DNA from: Chenopodium formosanum
Taxonomy: Eukaryota > Streptophyta > Magnoliopsida > Caryophyllales > Amaranthaceae
Direction: 5' to 3'
Assembly (NCBI GenBank): GCA_024500155.1
Contig: CM044856.1
Span: forward strand, 48,050,303-48,114,302
DNA length: 64,000 nucleotides
Of this stretch, positions 21,213 to 31,894 are shown one piece after another. Within the stretch, counting starts at the first letter, position 1; every line of letters begins with the position of its first letter. Under the pieces are notes generated by a model, which saw nothing but the letters and a program-made list of their open reading frames with translations, did not search any database and had not been told where the DNA came from. The translations under genes were made by a program, and so were the position numbers.

Positions 21213-22376
21213 TGTAGACATCTACTTTTGGCCTCCCGTCCCGACAAGAAGTGCAATGAAAATAAATAAAACCATCTTTGTGTTGGATCAAAGTGAAGAA
21301 TACTTATGGAGAACTGGTTAAGCCACAAAACACAAAAGACTAGCCAAATTAAAGATAAAAGCCAAAACAAAGGTCCAATTAACTAATTCCGATCATAATT
21401 AGGTTTAACCCCATGCTTAAAACCAAATAATGATGGATTTAGGAGCGCCTAAGTTAAATTGTAGTGTTGCCGTAGAAAAAGTCGCGTGCACCTCAAACAG
21501 TCGCACTGGGCTGCCGCACGCAACTAATTCAGTTGCGCGCGACACCTAGCGCAACCTTCAGAGTTGCGCTGCGGAAGATTCAGAATTATACGGAAAATAT
21601 AAAATCAAATCTTACCATAAAGCCGCGCGCAAGACAATTAGTTAAGCTGCCTATAGCAGCGCAACCTAATCACTTGCGATGGGATGCCACACGCAACTCA
21701 TCCTATTGCGCGCGACACCTGCTGCGGCAGAATGCTCGTAACCCTAAACCTAATCATTCCATATAAATAAGAGCTTAAATCGAGGGTTAAACAGACAAAT
21801 TATAACCTAAAACTCTGGCGAAATACTTGTGAACTTGTGCAACCTAGCCCCTCTTGTCCTAAACACTTACCCCTTTTGATATTTTGTTACTACGGTGGAG
21901 GTTCCCCAACAAGAAGGAGTCCATAAGTATTCTAAACGGAGATCTTGCAAAGAGAAGTGGTAAATTTCCCGAGCACTTAGTTAAATCACATTTATTTTCT
22001 TGTTTAAAAGAACATTAATAAATTAATTAGTGTTGTTTGATAACCTTTAAAATAATTAATTAATCAATTCCACGTAGTATCTTGCGTTAATAAAGATTAG
22101 AATTAGATTAAATAATTGTTGGTTGATCATTTAAGCCAAGGCGAATATTGTTTATTTTCTTGTCCTTTTCACGAATTTTATTAAATAAAGAATAACGACA
22201 TTACGATGTAATTCCTACGTGAATTGGTATGTGTAAATAAAATTAACTAACGTAGTTGTAGGTATCGTGTTGCATATATTGTTTGGTAATGAAATTGTAA
22301 AAAAGGATGAGCTAGTAGAGGCCGCACTAGGGCTAGGATAACAATTCCCCTCTAAAAGAAACGTTATTTTAGTACC
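21213..22376 (+). repeat. LTR of G1, left part (interrupted by T1)
   Basis: The LTR starts TGTAGACATC after the PPT. It holds a GC-hairpin block at 21480-21735, including GCACGCAACT-AATTC-AGTTGCGCGC (21516-21540, one mismatch), then the TATA box ATATAAATAA (21761-21770), then a transcribed AT-rich part. T1 breaks it at the GTACC duplication (22372-22376). It resumes at 34218. The small ORF 21533-21766 is an artefact. Confidence 0.75.
21761..21770 (+). promoter_or_regulatory. TATA box of the G1 LTR
   Basis: ATATAAATAA preceded within 30-280 bp by the GC-hairpin block; transcription would start near 21790-21800, defining U3/R. Confidence 0.6.
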
Positions 22377-23034
22377 TGTTTCGGGGGTTTTTATCCCTCG
22401 GGAGAGTTACAACACTGAAACTGGATTCAACTGAGGATGCATGTACCTGCAAAGCAAACGGACCGCCGGATGATCGGTGGTCCGCCTCCGAAGATTAAGT
22501 TAGTAAATGTTCAGTAATAAAACGTGCGGAAGTAATAAAGTTATCTGCTTGGATTCCAAGCTCAGGTAAAGTGTTGTGTGTTCTTTGAAAACGACAGCCC
22601 TGTGGTAAGTGACGTATTGTCTCGTATTGCGTGTCAAAAGTTCTCTCTTTTTTTTTTTGTTGTGTTGTCGTCATAAATGACATAATGTCCCTATTTATAG
22701 GGTCCTCTTGAAAAGTGTGCCTTCCTAGGATCTGGTGACCTAGGAGTTAGGTCACGTCGTTTTGCGGCGCCTCGGGATTTGGGCCTTAGAAGGCCGCCAT
22801 CCCAGGGCCAATGCCAGAGTGACACGTGTCACTGTGCTAAATGGATTTTGAAGCACTTTTTGTGTGACACGTGTCGCCACCTGAATGGTCCCTGCTGGAC
22901 CTTCAGTCCACGTAGGACGGAGAAGAGTCCTCCCTCCACGTGTCATCATTCCATAGGTCCAAATGACACCTATATGGAGGACACGTGGCAGTTTCTGATT
23001 GGGCCACTTGGCCGGGTATAAAATACCCAAATCA
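22377..23034 (-). repeat. T1 3-prime LTR
   Basis: 658 bp. TATA CTATAAATAG on the minus strand (22691-22700); U3 is 22701-23034 with four CACGTG boxes. In element sense the preceding sequence GTGAGGGACAAA (23035-23046) serves as PPT. Confidence 0.96.
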
Positions 23035-23058
23035 TTTGTCCCTCACAGGGGCCACGTG
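22823..23058. promoter_or_regulatory. G-box (CACGTG) array in T1 U3 and beside it
   Basis: CACGTG occurs at 22823, 22868, 22937, 22982 and 23053 (first base), i.e. spacings of 45, 69, 45 and 71 bp. The first two sit in the palindrome GACACGTGTC. G-boxes are bound by plant bZIP and bHLH factors (ABA/light/stress classes). The array lies between two divergent TATA boxes, that of the LTR (22691-22700, minus) and that of the antisense gene (23148-23157, plus). The 5-prime LTR keeps the 45/69/45 spacing at 34001-34165 with the second box changed to CACATG. Confidence 0.8.
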
Positions 23059-23147
23059 CATTGCATGTGACTCCTGTGACAGGTGTCAGTATCTGAGTGA
23101 TCAGATTCGAAAATTTACTGGAGGGAAAAAATTAGGGTTTTACCCCC

Positions 23148-23157
23148 TATAAATAGT
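23148..23157 (+). promoter_or_regulatory. TATA box of the T1 antisense gene
   Basis: CTATAAATAG on the plus strand, about 115 bp outside the 3-prime LTR and 225 bp before the ATG at 23382-23384. It is preceded by a CACGTG at 23053 and the LTR array. The same decamer is used by the LTR on the other strand. Confidence 0.65.
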
Positions 23158-23381
23158 AAGGTTTGACCCCCCTTCTTGAATTTACACCTTGGCGAATCTC
23201 TGGAGAATCTTGGACTTTTTAACTTAAAGAATCTCAAAATTCCCTAAGCGTTTTTCAAGCATCCGACACTCGGCTACCAGTTCGACTGCTCTTTAGTCAA
23301 CCAGGCGTCTTTCTTCCTTCTTCTTAAATGTAACGCCTGTATTTTAATTTTATTCTTCATTTTTTCTTTGTTTTCGAAAAA

Positions 23382-26293
23382 ATGGTTCCCCAATTGCACG
23401 CGGCATGGCGTAGGATAGTGATCAGTCGGTCACCGGGGACGGCTGAGTCTAGAACTAGCAGTGCCGAATGCTTGGCCAAAGATCCTTCTTTGCGAACTTC
23501 TCCGAATCCGACCGTTTCCGTGTCTGTGCAGGACACTATGGCCAAGACCAAAAGAACGACAAGGTAGTGTAGCTCCGATGGAGTTTTCTTCCATTCGGAC
23601 GGGTCGACTGTGTATTCAGATGGCTCAATAAGAGTGCCTCAAAGTGAGCTGTCGGAACACCCTGACAGCCCTTCCTATCTTCCTCCAACCCCCACCTACT
23701 ACCATTCGCCCACATCCAGTGGAACTCCCAGTGATGGAATCCTGGGGGAGGCGGATGAAGAATATCAACCCGGGCCTTCTGGACAAGCGCCGGATGAGAG
23801 TCTAGGGGAGGACCCCGCTGGCACAAGTCGGCGGTCCCCTAGCTCTGATGAGAGCTATGATGGCGAGTCGGCCTCGTCATCTTCTACAGAGAATGCCTCC
23901 GTAACTTCAGAGGAGGCTAGATCGAACATACATTCTGCCAGAGAGTCCCTAGCAGTGGATAGGGGGGAAAGCTGGGCCGAGCCGAGTGCTTCCAGGCGCT
24001 TGGAAAGAGCCCCCTACTATCAGCATGTTCCGCCAGGCAGGCGGAGCGCCATGGCATCCGGCCTTGCCAATTTTAGGCGCAAGGTCTTCCTAGGCTATGG
24101 CTACACTTAGTCGGTCCCTAACGAGGGCAACACCATAACCTGGCCAAGCCTGGCCAGCTATCAAGACAAAGCATTCGGCTGCTATGAAGCGGCCTTCCAG
24201 GCTGGCCTCCACTTCCCTCTCCATCCGGCCGTGGAGAGGATCTTGGACGGATACCAACTGGGTATCTGGCAACTTGTACCCAATTCCTGGATCAATATTC
24301 TGGGGTACGTTGCCGCCTGTGAGATGCTGCAGGTGGAGGCGAGCTTTGAAGCATTCGCCCACATGCACTATCTAAGCAGGGCGCCTGCTAGGGGCGGTGA
24401 AGGCTGGTACACCTTGACCACTTGCAAGGGGTACATGATGGCTGTTGGCAAAGAGAACAAGTGGAAAGACTGGAGGACTAAGTTTTATATAGTCAAGTCT
24501 GCCGACAGCCGCCTGAACCAAAAGTATAACAGGTGGAATAAGGATCCGCCTCTCCTAGCAGGCAGGAGCGCATTGCCGCCTATTCCCAAGCAGGCAAAGG
24601 AGGAGATCATGGACACGGGGTTGTTTACCGTGTCCGTGTGGACGAATGATGAGGGGGACAAGGAGGTCACCCCTCAATGCTATCTCCCTTTGTACAAGTG
24701 GTTTGAAGAAGGGACATTCTTAGCCGCCTGTGGGCTAAGTTCTGAGATGCCGAGAGGTAGTCGGTCGTCTGTTTTATATGCAATTTACTTCTGCTTTTCA
24801 GTACTTGTTTAATGATGCTAATCACTTGTTCATTTTTACAGACAAAGCAATGGAAAAGCTCTCGGCCACAAGGAAGCCGACTGTATCTGCTGCTCGATAC
24901 AGGTCGAATGTTTTAAACAGGGCAGAAGTAACCACTCGCACCAAAGTGGACGAGCAGAAAACTGGCGGCACCTCCAAGGTAGAAAATTGTTATACTTTCA
25001 TTTCTGACCAATATTAAATTTGCCCGAATGATTTCTAACTTGCGTTTATCTTGTGTTGATGTAGGGTACGCCTTCCGAATCTCCTTCAAAACCATCCGAC
25101 CCTAAAATCCAAAAGACAAGGGCGGGTGATGTGAGCGCATCCGGCAAGGGCGGCCGGAAGCACATTGCTCATAAGCCCAAGAAGGGCCCAGACGCCTCTT
25201 CTCTTAATGCTGAAAAGGAGATCAGCAAACCGGATGCCCAGAGGGCATCGAAGGGTGGCTTTAAGCAACCCACCACTGCTGTCGGCTCAGCAGGAGAGAA
25301 GAGGAGCCTGGGGAGAGAGGAGGAACAGAAGGACGACGGTAAAATCCATTCGCCCCTATTGTTCTTCTATTTAGATGTACTTGAGATATTTTTTCTAACT
25401 TTCTCTCCTTCTCAGTTCCTGTGCAGAGGCCGACTGTAGTCCAGATGGCCAAGTCCATGCTGAGGGCGGTTGATCCTAACGACAAGGCGTCTATTAGAGG
25501 AGTCGGCACCCTTGACTTTGATGGCATCTTGGGGAACCTCTGCGAGGTATGAGTCTTAGCTCAAGCAATTTTTTTATTCAGCATTATTTCTTTTTCCGCC
25601 TTGTTTTAACCATTCGGTTCTTTTGCAGGCCATGCTGCGCGTCCAAGGGCTCAGGCAACCCCTCAAGGAGAAATCCAAAGAGGTAACAGTCGCCAAAGCT
25701 CGGGCCGAGTCCGCCTTGGATCGAGCTCAATTTGATATTGCTCAGAATGAGTATCTGACGCTTGTATGATGTATTCGCAGGCGGAAGCCAATATGCAAGT
25801 GAAGAAGGACCTGGACTCGGCCCGCCTGCGCATCACTTCCCTTAAGAAAGAGATTACAACTCTTAAGGAGAAGCTCGAGCCTCTTCAAGATGCCAAAGAA
25901 GAGGCCGAGAGGGCCAAGCAGAAGGTGGGGCGCCTGGAGCAGCGCCTCAGCAACTAGGAGCATCAGCTGAAGTCCAAGTTTGAGTCCGTGGCTGATCAAG
26001 AGAGAGAGGCTCTTGTTAAGCAAATGATGAGCGATTATGAAGCCATCATGCGGGACACTTGGGCGGCTGTACAGCCGGACTCGGACTATCAGATTTGGAA
26101 ATCCAAATTTGACGAAGCCAGCAAAGCATTCGACGCTCGCCTTATTAAAGAGGCTGAGAATGCTGAGGCCGAGGAAAGTTCTGGGTCCGACTCTTCTGGG
26201 GAGTTATCCTCGGGCGGCGAGGAGGAGGATCAGGCGGAGGAGCCAGAGAAAAAGGAGGAAGAGCAGCCGAAGGACGACAAGCCGGCTGCTTAA
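23382..26293 (+). pseudogene. T1 antisense extra gene, PF04195-like (putative gypsy-type transposon protein), with introns
   Basis: Exons by splice sites: 23382-24756, 24842-24978, 25065-25338, 25416-25546, 25629 to 25682 or beyond, and 25781-26293. Exon 1 encodes a Ser/Pro/Glu-rich disordered N-terminus and then the domain: FQAGLHFPLHPAVERILDGY, IWQLVPNSWINILGYVAACE, YTLTTCKGYMMAVGKENKWK and DWRTKFYIVKSADSRL. Later exons give a basic linker and a coiled coil (ITSLKKEITTLKEKLEPLQD) with an acidic tail ending at 26293. This layout is typical of plant proteins annotated as putative gypsy-type transposon, found antisense in Tat elements; the function is unknown. In-frame TAGs at 23565-23567, 24108-24110 and 25955-25957 break it. 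The 25683-25780 intron is doubtful because it reads as coding coiled coil. Confidence 0.8.
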
Positions 26294-27666
26294 AGAGGCT
26301 CTCCCCTGATCACTTAAGCTTTTTATGCTTTTCTGCGGCCGAATGGCCATGTACTTTTCTTTTCCGACCTGCGTGTCGAGTATTTGTATCTTTACCAACC
26401 GAGGGGTCGGGTAATTTGACAATCTTTCTGGCTTTGCGAGATAACAATCTTAACCAATCGTCAGGTGACGATTGGTCTTTTTAATTTGAATCATTCGGCC
26501 ATTTGGCTGAAGTTATCCATATAGTTATCCTTTGCATTTTGAATTTTTCATTGCATGTTTATGGCTAAGTATAATAACTTGTATATCATGCGAATGTTCT
26601 TGCCCCTGGACGGATGTCGAGCGGTTTCGGTTTATTGGATTGATTGGCTTAGAAATTTTTTATACTTAGAAGAGTATGCATGGTTTCCAAGTCAATCAAT
26701 CACTATGGTGATTGCCTCAAACCACGCGGCAGACGTCCATCCAGAATTGGCAAACATAAAGTGTTCATTCGGCCATTGGCTCGAACTAACTCAAATTTCC
26801 AACTTAGCTAATTTGCTAAGGGTAAACCTCCGCCTGTTCCGCCCCATAAGCAAAAACAAGCGCCTCCGGCCATAGGCCTCTTTGAGATAAAATGCTAAGT
26901 TTGTAACTTAACCAATTTCCTTAAAAAATAATTGTCCGCTTGTCTTGCCCCATAGGCAAGGATCAGGCGTCATCCGACCAATAGCCTCAATAAGTGTTTA
27001 GTTAACTTAACTCGTATATTAATCAAATATTCCGCCTGTTTTGCCCCTGAGCAATAACAAGCGCATCCGGCTTTATGTCTCGCTTAGCCTCTACTTATGA
27101 AACAGTGACCATTTCTGAACTGCGCTAGATAGAAATTTCAGGTCTTTTAGATTTCACTTTCGATTAAAACAAACGACTGCGAATGCTGCCTTAGCATTCG
27201 GTAGGGCCGCTTGATATATTCGTAGAGCAATGTGCCACCCAAATGGGAGATGCTTCTCCTCGATGAATTCGCCCAAATGGACGTCGCCGGTTATCTGACT
27301 CATGTTGGAGCAGACGGTCATACTCATGTTGGAGCAGACTGTGACCATTCGGTCTCTTTTTGTTTATTAATATCCGGCCATGGGCCTCATCATGATTTTA
27401 TCTGGCCTTAGGCCTCTTTAATGATTCGTCAAGTGTTGGTGTAAACTTGTTGAATTTCGTAGGAACGACTATTCTAAAACAATCGGCTCCTTCAAAGGGA
27501 TTGGGACGTCTGTTGTTGGAACAGACGCTTTCCAAACATATTGGCCGTCTGTATTTGGTACAGGCGACACTTAAAAAACTTAAATAAAAATATAAGTTGG
27601 GAAATGAAGGCATATTCTCATTAACAATACGTGAGATTTTCAAAATTGAGGTCTTTTCATTCGTAC
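26294..27666. repeat. T1 spacer between antisense gene and pol, with diverged tandem repeats
   Basis: Non-coding 1.4 kb. Three diverged copies of a roughly 100-bp unit start at 26830, 26936 and 27032, each running CCGCCTGTTTTGCCCC, then AAGCGCATCCGGCC, then AGGCCTC and a TTAACT-rich end. A 24-bp duplication (CATGTTGGAGCAGACGGTCA...) lies at 27301-27346. GGCC-x-AGGCCTC echoes recur at 27371 and 27405. The two genes converge on this spacer. Confidence 0.65.
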
Positions 27667-30600
27667 TTAGAAGTAGCACTTTTTCAAGTTGTCTACATTC
27701 CAAGTTCTGGGCAGCTGCCTGCCGTCTGGTTCTTCCAGGCGGTAGGTGCCGTCTCTTACCTCCTCATAAATTCGGTAGGGGCCTTCCCAATTTGGGGTTA
27801 GCTTTCCCTGTTCATTCGCCCTACCGACTGCCTCCATTTTCCGTAGCACAAAGTCCCCACTTTGAGAGGACGCTTGTGTACTCTTTTGTTGTAAGCCCGA
27901 GTCATTCCCAGACGGTATATCTCATGACGCAAGGCAGCATTGCCCCTGCGCTCTGGAAGTGAGTCCAATGCTAGGCGCATGGCCTCCCAATTTGCCTCTT
28001 CATCATACAACATGATTCGAAGGGTCGGCTCATAGTGCTCAATGGGCAGAACAGCTTCTGCACCATACACCATTAGGAATGGGGTTTCTCCCGTTGCCCC
28101 TTTAGTAGTCGTTCTGATGGACAAAAGGACGTGTGGTAATTCATCCGCCCAAAGGCCACCAACCCGCTCAATCTTCTTTTTAATCCCGTCTGAGATTAAC
28201 TTGTTGAAGGCTTCGACCTGGTCGTTTGCTTGCGGCCGGCCGATTGATGCGAAGAAGCTTGAGACCCCCTGGTCTCCCAGCCAAGTCTTGAGTTGAGGCG
28301 TCTCAAATTGAGGACCATTGTCAAAAACCATAGACATGGGCACCCCGAAACGAGTGATTATGTTCCTCCAAACAAAGGAAATGACGTCTTTAGTCTTGAT
28401 GTTTTTGACTGCCTCTGCCTCTACCCACTTGGTAAAGTAATCCACAGCCACCAATATATAGCGTTTGCCGCCTGGTGCAGTTGTATATGGCCCTAGAATG
28501 TCCATGCCCCATTTGGAAAAGGGTATTGGGCTGTGGATGGCCGTCAGGTCTGTAGCCGGACGATGGATGAGCTTGCCAAATTTTTGGCACTTGTCACTTT
28601 TTTTCACCATTTCCATGGCATCCGACTCCAGAGTTGACCAAAAGTAAAGCCGCCTGGCCTTGGCCGCGAGGGATCTGCCGCCTATATGGGAGGCGCAGAA
28701 TCCCGAATGCAACTCTTCGAGAACTTCCTTCCCCTTTTCAGGAGTAACACACTTCAACAGGGGTTTCAAAAAGCCAGCCCTGAAGAGCTCTCCTTGCCGC
28801 AACTCGAAGTTAGCTGCTCGTTTTTTTAGAATAGTCGCCACCCGTGGTGAGTCAGGGAGCGTGCCGTCTGCAAGATAGGTCCGGATGCTGTCCATCCAAG
28901 TTGAGCTTCGGTCAAGAATTCCAATGGGGTCTTCCTCAGATATACTTCTTTTTTCCATGACCTCCCAGAAGACTGACCGAGGCGTTTCACAGGAGGCGGA
29001 TGATGCCAACTTGGACAGAGCATCCGCCTGATTGTTTGAAGACCTGGGCACCTGAGTTAGATGAAATTCCTCAAGTGACCCAACTTCACTCTTGACCGCC
29101 TGCAAATATTTTATCATGGCCGGATGAGTGGCCTCGTACGTTCCATTAACCTGGAGTACGACCAGTTGAGAATCAGAGCACGCGGATATCTTCTTCGCCC
29201 CTGCCGTCTTGCAATACCAGATGTCGGCCAGCAGGGCCTTATATTCGGCCTCATTATTAGAGACCTGAAACTGGAAACGCAGTGCGTATTCGTACTTATC
29301 TCCTTCAGGAGATTGACAGATAATCCCCGCACCACAGCCGTTCACAGTGGAGCTCCCATCCACAAACACTTTCCAGACCTGGTCCGTATTGTCCGGAACA
29401 ACCGGCCTTGTCATTTCGACAATAAAGTCAGCGAATGCTTGTCCCTTTATTGCCTTCCTTGATTCATAAGTGATTTCTAATCCTTGTATTTCAATTGCCC
29501 ATTTGAGCATTCGTCCAAAAGACTCCAAGGTTATGAGTGGCCGTTTGATCGGTTGGTCAGTATAGACCTCTACCGCATGCGCCAAGAAGTAAGGTTTAAG
29601 CTTCTTGATGGCCATGTAAAGGGCAAGGCCGAATTTCTCAACCATGGGGTACCGAAGCTCTGCATTTCTCAAAACATGGCTTATGAAATACACCGGGAGC
29701 TGGATGCCGTCTCTTTCAGCTAAGAGGACAGCACTGAGGGCATGATCAGAGACGGCTAAGTACATGAAGAGCTTCTCTTTGGGCAAAGGGCTGACAAGCC
29801 TCGGCAAAGAGTGCAGATGAGTTTTCAGCTTTTGAAAGGCCTCCTCTGCATCATCCTCCCATTCAAAGTTTGTCTTCTTTTTGATTGCCTGGAAAAAGTA
29901 GAGACACTTGTCGCCTGAACGGCTGAGGAATCTCCCCAGGGCCGCCAGACAACCTGTTAGTTTTTGCACTTCCTTCACAGTACGGGGCGACTGGATGTCG
30001 ATTACCGCCTGTATTTTCTCAGGGTTGGCCTCTATTCCTCTTTGGTTAATAAAAAATCCGAGAAACTTCCCAGACTCAACACCAAAGACACACTTTTTTG
30101 GGTTAAGCATGACCTTGTGCCGCCTGAGTGTGGCGAATGTTTCTTGGAGATCAGCAAGGTGATCCGCCTGCTGTTTGGATTTGACTATCATATCATCAAT
30201 GTACGCCTCTACATTCCTTCCGATTTGGTTAATGAAGACCGTATTAATCATTCGTTGGAAGGTAGCAGGCGCATTCTTAAACCAAACGGCATCACCGTAT
30301 AACAGAACAACCCCTGATCGGTGACGAATGCCGTCTTTTCTTGATCTTTTTTCCACAGGGGGATCTGATGGAAACCTGAATAGGCGTCCATGAAACTCAT
30401 CAGGGCATGTCCGACAGTTGAGTCGACCAGACTGTCGATCTTAGGCAGTGGACAGCTATCCTTTGGACATGCCTTATTGAGGTCTGTGTAATCAACACAC
30501 ATCCACCAAGTTCCATTCGGCTTTTTTACTAACACAACGTTAGCTACCCATTCAGGGAAGTTGCACGGCCGAATGAACTTGGCATCTAACAGCTTTTTTA

Positions 30601-30908
30601 ATTCGGCAGCTGCCGCCTGACTTCTTTCTTCGCCGTGGTTTCTTTTCTTTTGCCGGATGGGCTTCTTTTTAGGATCCACGGCGAGTTTGTGGACAGCGAG
30701 ATCCGGGCTGATGCCTGGCATCTCCTCCACTTCAAAGGCAAAGATGTCTTTGAATTCCTTGAGTAGCTGGTGAAGGCTTTCACCCAGCTTTGCAAATGCA
30801 ACCGTCCCCACCTTAACAGTCCGTTCTGGATGGCTGTCGTCCAGAGGGATGTCAATGTGCTCACCAGCAAGCTGGGGACGGAGATCATCCGACCGTTCCC
30901 CGGTCAGT
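27667..30908 (-). pseudogene. T1 RT, RNase H, second RNase H and integrase
   Basis: From the leaky-type stop at 30914-30916 the frame runs on to RT: FIRPCNFPEWVANVVLVKKP, MCVDYTDLNKACPKDSCPLP, MSFMDAYSGFHQI and TVMPFGL. A one-base loss near 30286 shifts the frame to the long ORF 30356-27798, with APATFQRMINTVF and catalytic AYIDDMIVKSK. RNase H, then aRH (VWKVFVDGSSTVNGCGAGI, SNNEAEYKALL, CSDSQLVVLQVNG), then integrase with SGFCASHIGGRS and KSDKCQKF (one zinc Cys replaced by Ser), the D-D-E residues in WGMDILGPY, MVFDNGPQF and NDQVEAFNK. A second frameshift near 27855 leads to the end, LTPNWEGPYRIYEEV to the stop at 27667. The chromodomain is absent, as expected for Tat. Confidence 0.93.
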
Positions 30909-30919
30909 GATTGCTATTG
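30908..30919 (-). other. In-frame TAG with CAA-TAG-CAA-TCA context between protease and RT
   Basis: The stop of the protease ORF (TAG, 30914-30916) is followed in the same frame, without further stop, by the RT ORF. Its context on the minus strand is CAA TAG CAA TCA CTG, which fits the type I readthrough consensus of tobamoviruses, TAG-CAR-YYA with CAA before it. I infer a possible programmed readthrough site rather than a random nonsense mutation. Confidence 0.5.
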
Positions 30920-31882
30920 TTTTTCTTTTTTGACCGCCACCAGCTGATCAGTCTTTCTTTTCTTTCCGGCTGGTAGGGCCGACTGTTCTTCCTCGACATT
31001 GTCGAGGTCAATCATTTGCTTGCCCCGGCCGGATGCTGCGGCCGCAGGCTTGACGTCCAAGAGATGACACTCTCGAGCCATCTTTTGGTCCCCATTAAGG
31101 GAACCAACTGTTCCATCATCCTTCTCATACTTGAGTAGCATGAGAGCAGGGATGATGACGGCCTTACACTCATTAAGAGTGGGTCGGCCAAAGATGAGGT
31201 TGTAAGCCGTGAGCTCTTCAACCACTAGGAAACGGATGGTCATGTGCCGACCATCTCCCCTGCTTCCCAGGTAGACAGGTAGGTCGATTCGTCCGACTGG
31301 GTGCACAAGTCCTCCCCCAAACCCAACTAAGGTGTGGGTGACCTCCATCATGCTATCCGGTTTGTACTTGAGATTAGACAAGCATTTGAGGCTGATGAGG
31401 TCAGAGGAACTTCCTGTGTCAATCAGAATTCGGCCAACCAGCTGGTTGGCGACTTTACACTCAATGACAACAGGGTCATCATGCGGCCGACGGACTTTGC
31501 CTCTGTCCTTTTCGGTGATGACAACTTTAGGGAAGGTGGATGTGCTAGCTGTATCCCCCTCCTCAACAGAATTAACCATCTTTCTCAGATGGTCCTTGGT
31601 ACCCCGAATGGTCGGGCCACCACCGGCAAATCCGCTTGCTATGGTATACACCGGTTCTTCATCAGTTTCGGCACTCACAGCAGGCTGGGGAGTCTTTTTC
31701 TTGGACTGCCCCGGATTTGCCTTTGAAGTCACTTTGGACTTCACATAGGACTTCAGCTGTCCTTTGTCGGCCAGACGGTCGAGCTCCCGCTTGAGACTAA
31801 AGCAGTCATTCGTGTCATGGCCAACATCCTCATGGAAATGGCAATGCTTGTTCTTGTTCCGATTTTCAACGGAACCTTTCAT
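30914..31882 (-). pseudogene. T1 zinc knuckle and aspartic protease
   Basis: The 322-codon frame starts after an in-frame TAA that separates it from gag. It opens with the knuckle HCHFHEDVGHDTNDCFSLKR, used to bind RNA, then a linker and the protease with VGRILIDTGSSSDLISL (catalytic DTG), a flap region GFGGGLVHPVGRIDLPV, and the C-terminal TAYNLIFGRPTLNE. A basic tail KKRKTDQLVAVKKEKQ leads to the TAG at 30914. All key residues are present. Confidence 0.92.
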
Positions 31883-31894
31883 AGCAGTCGGCTT

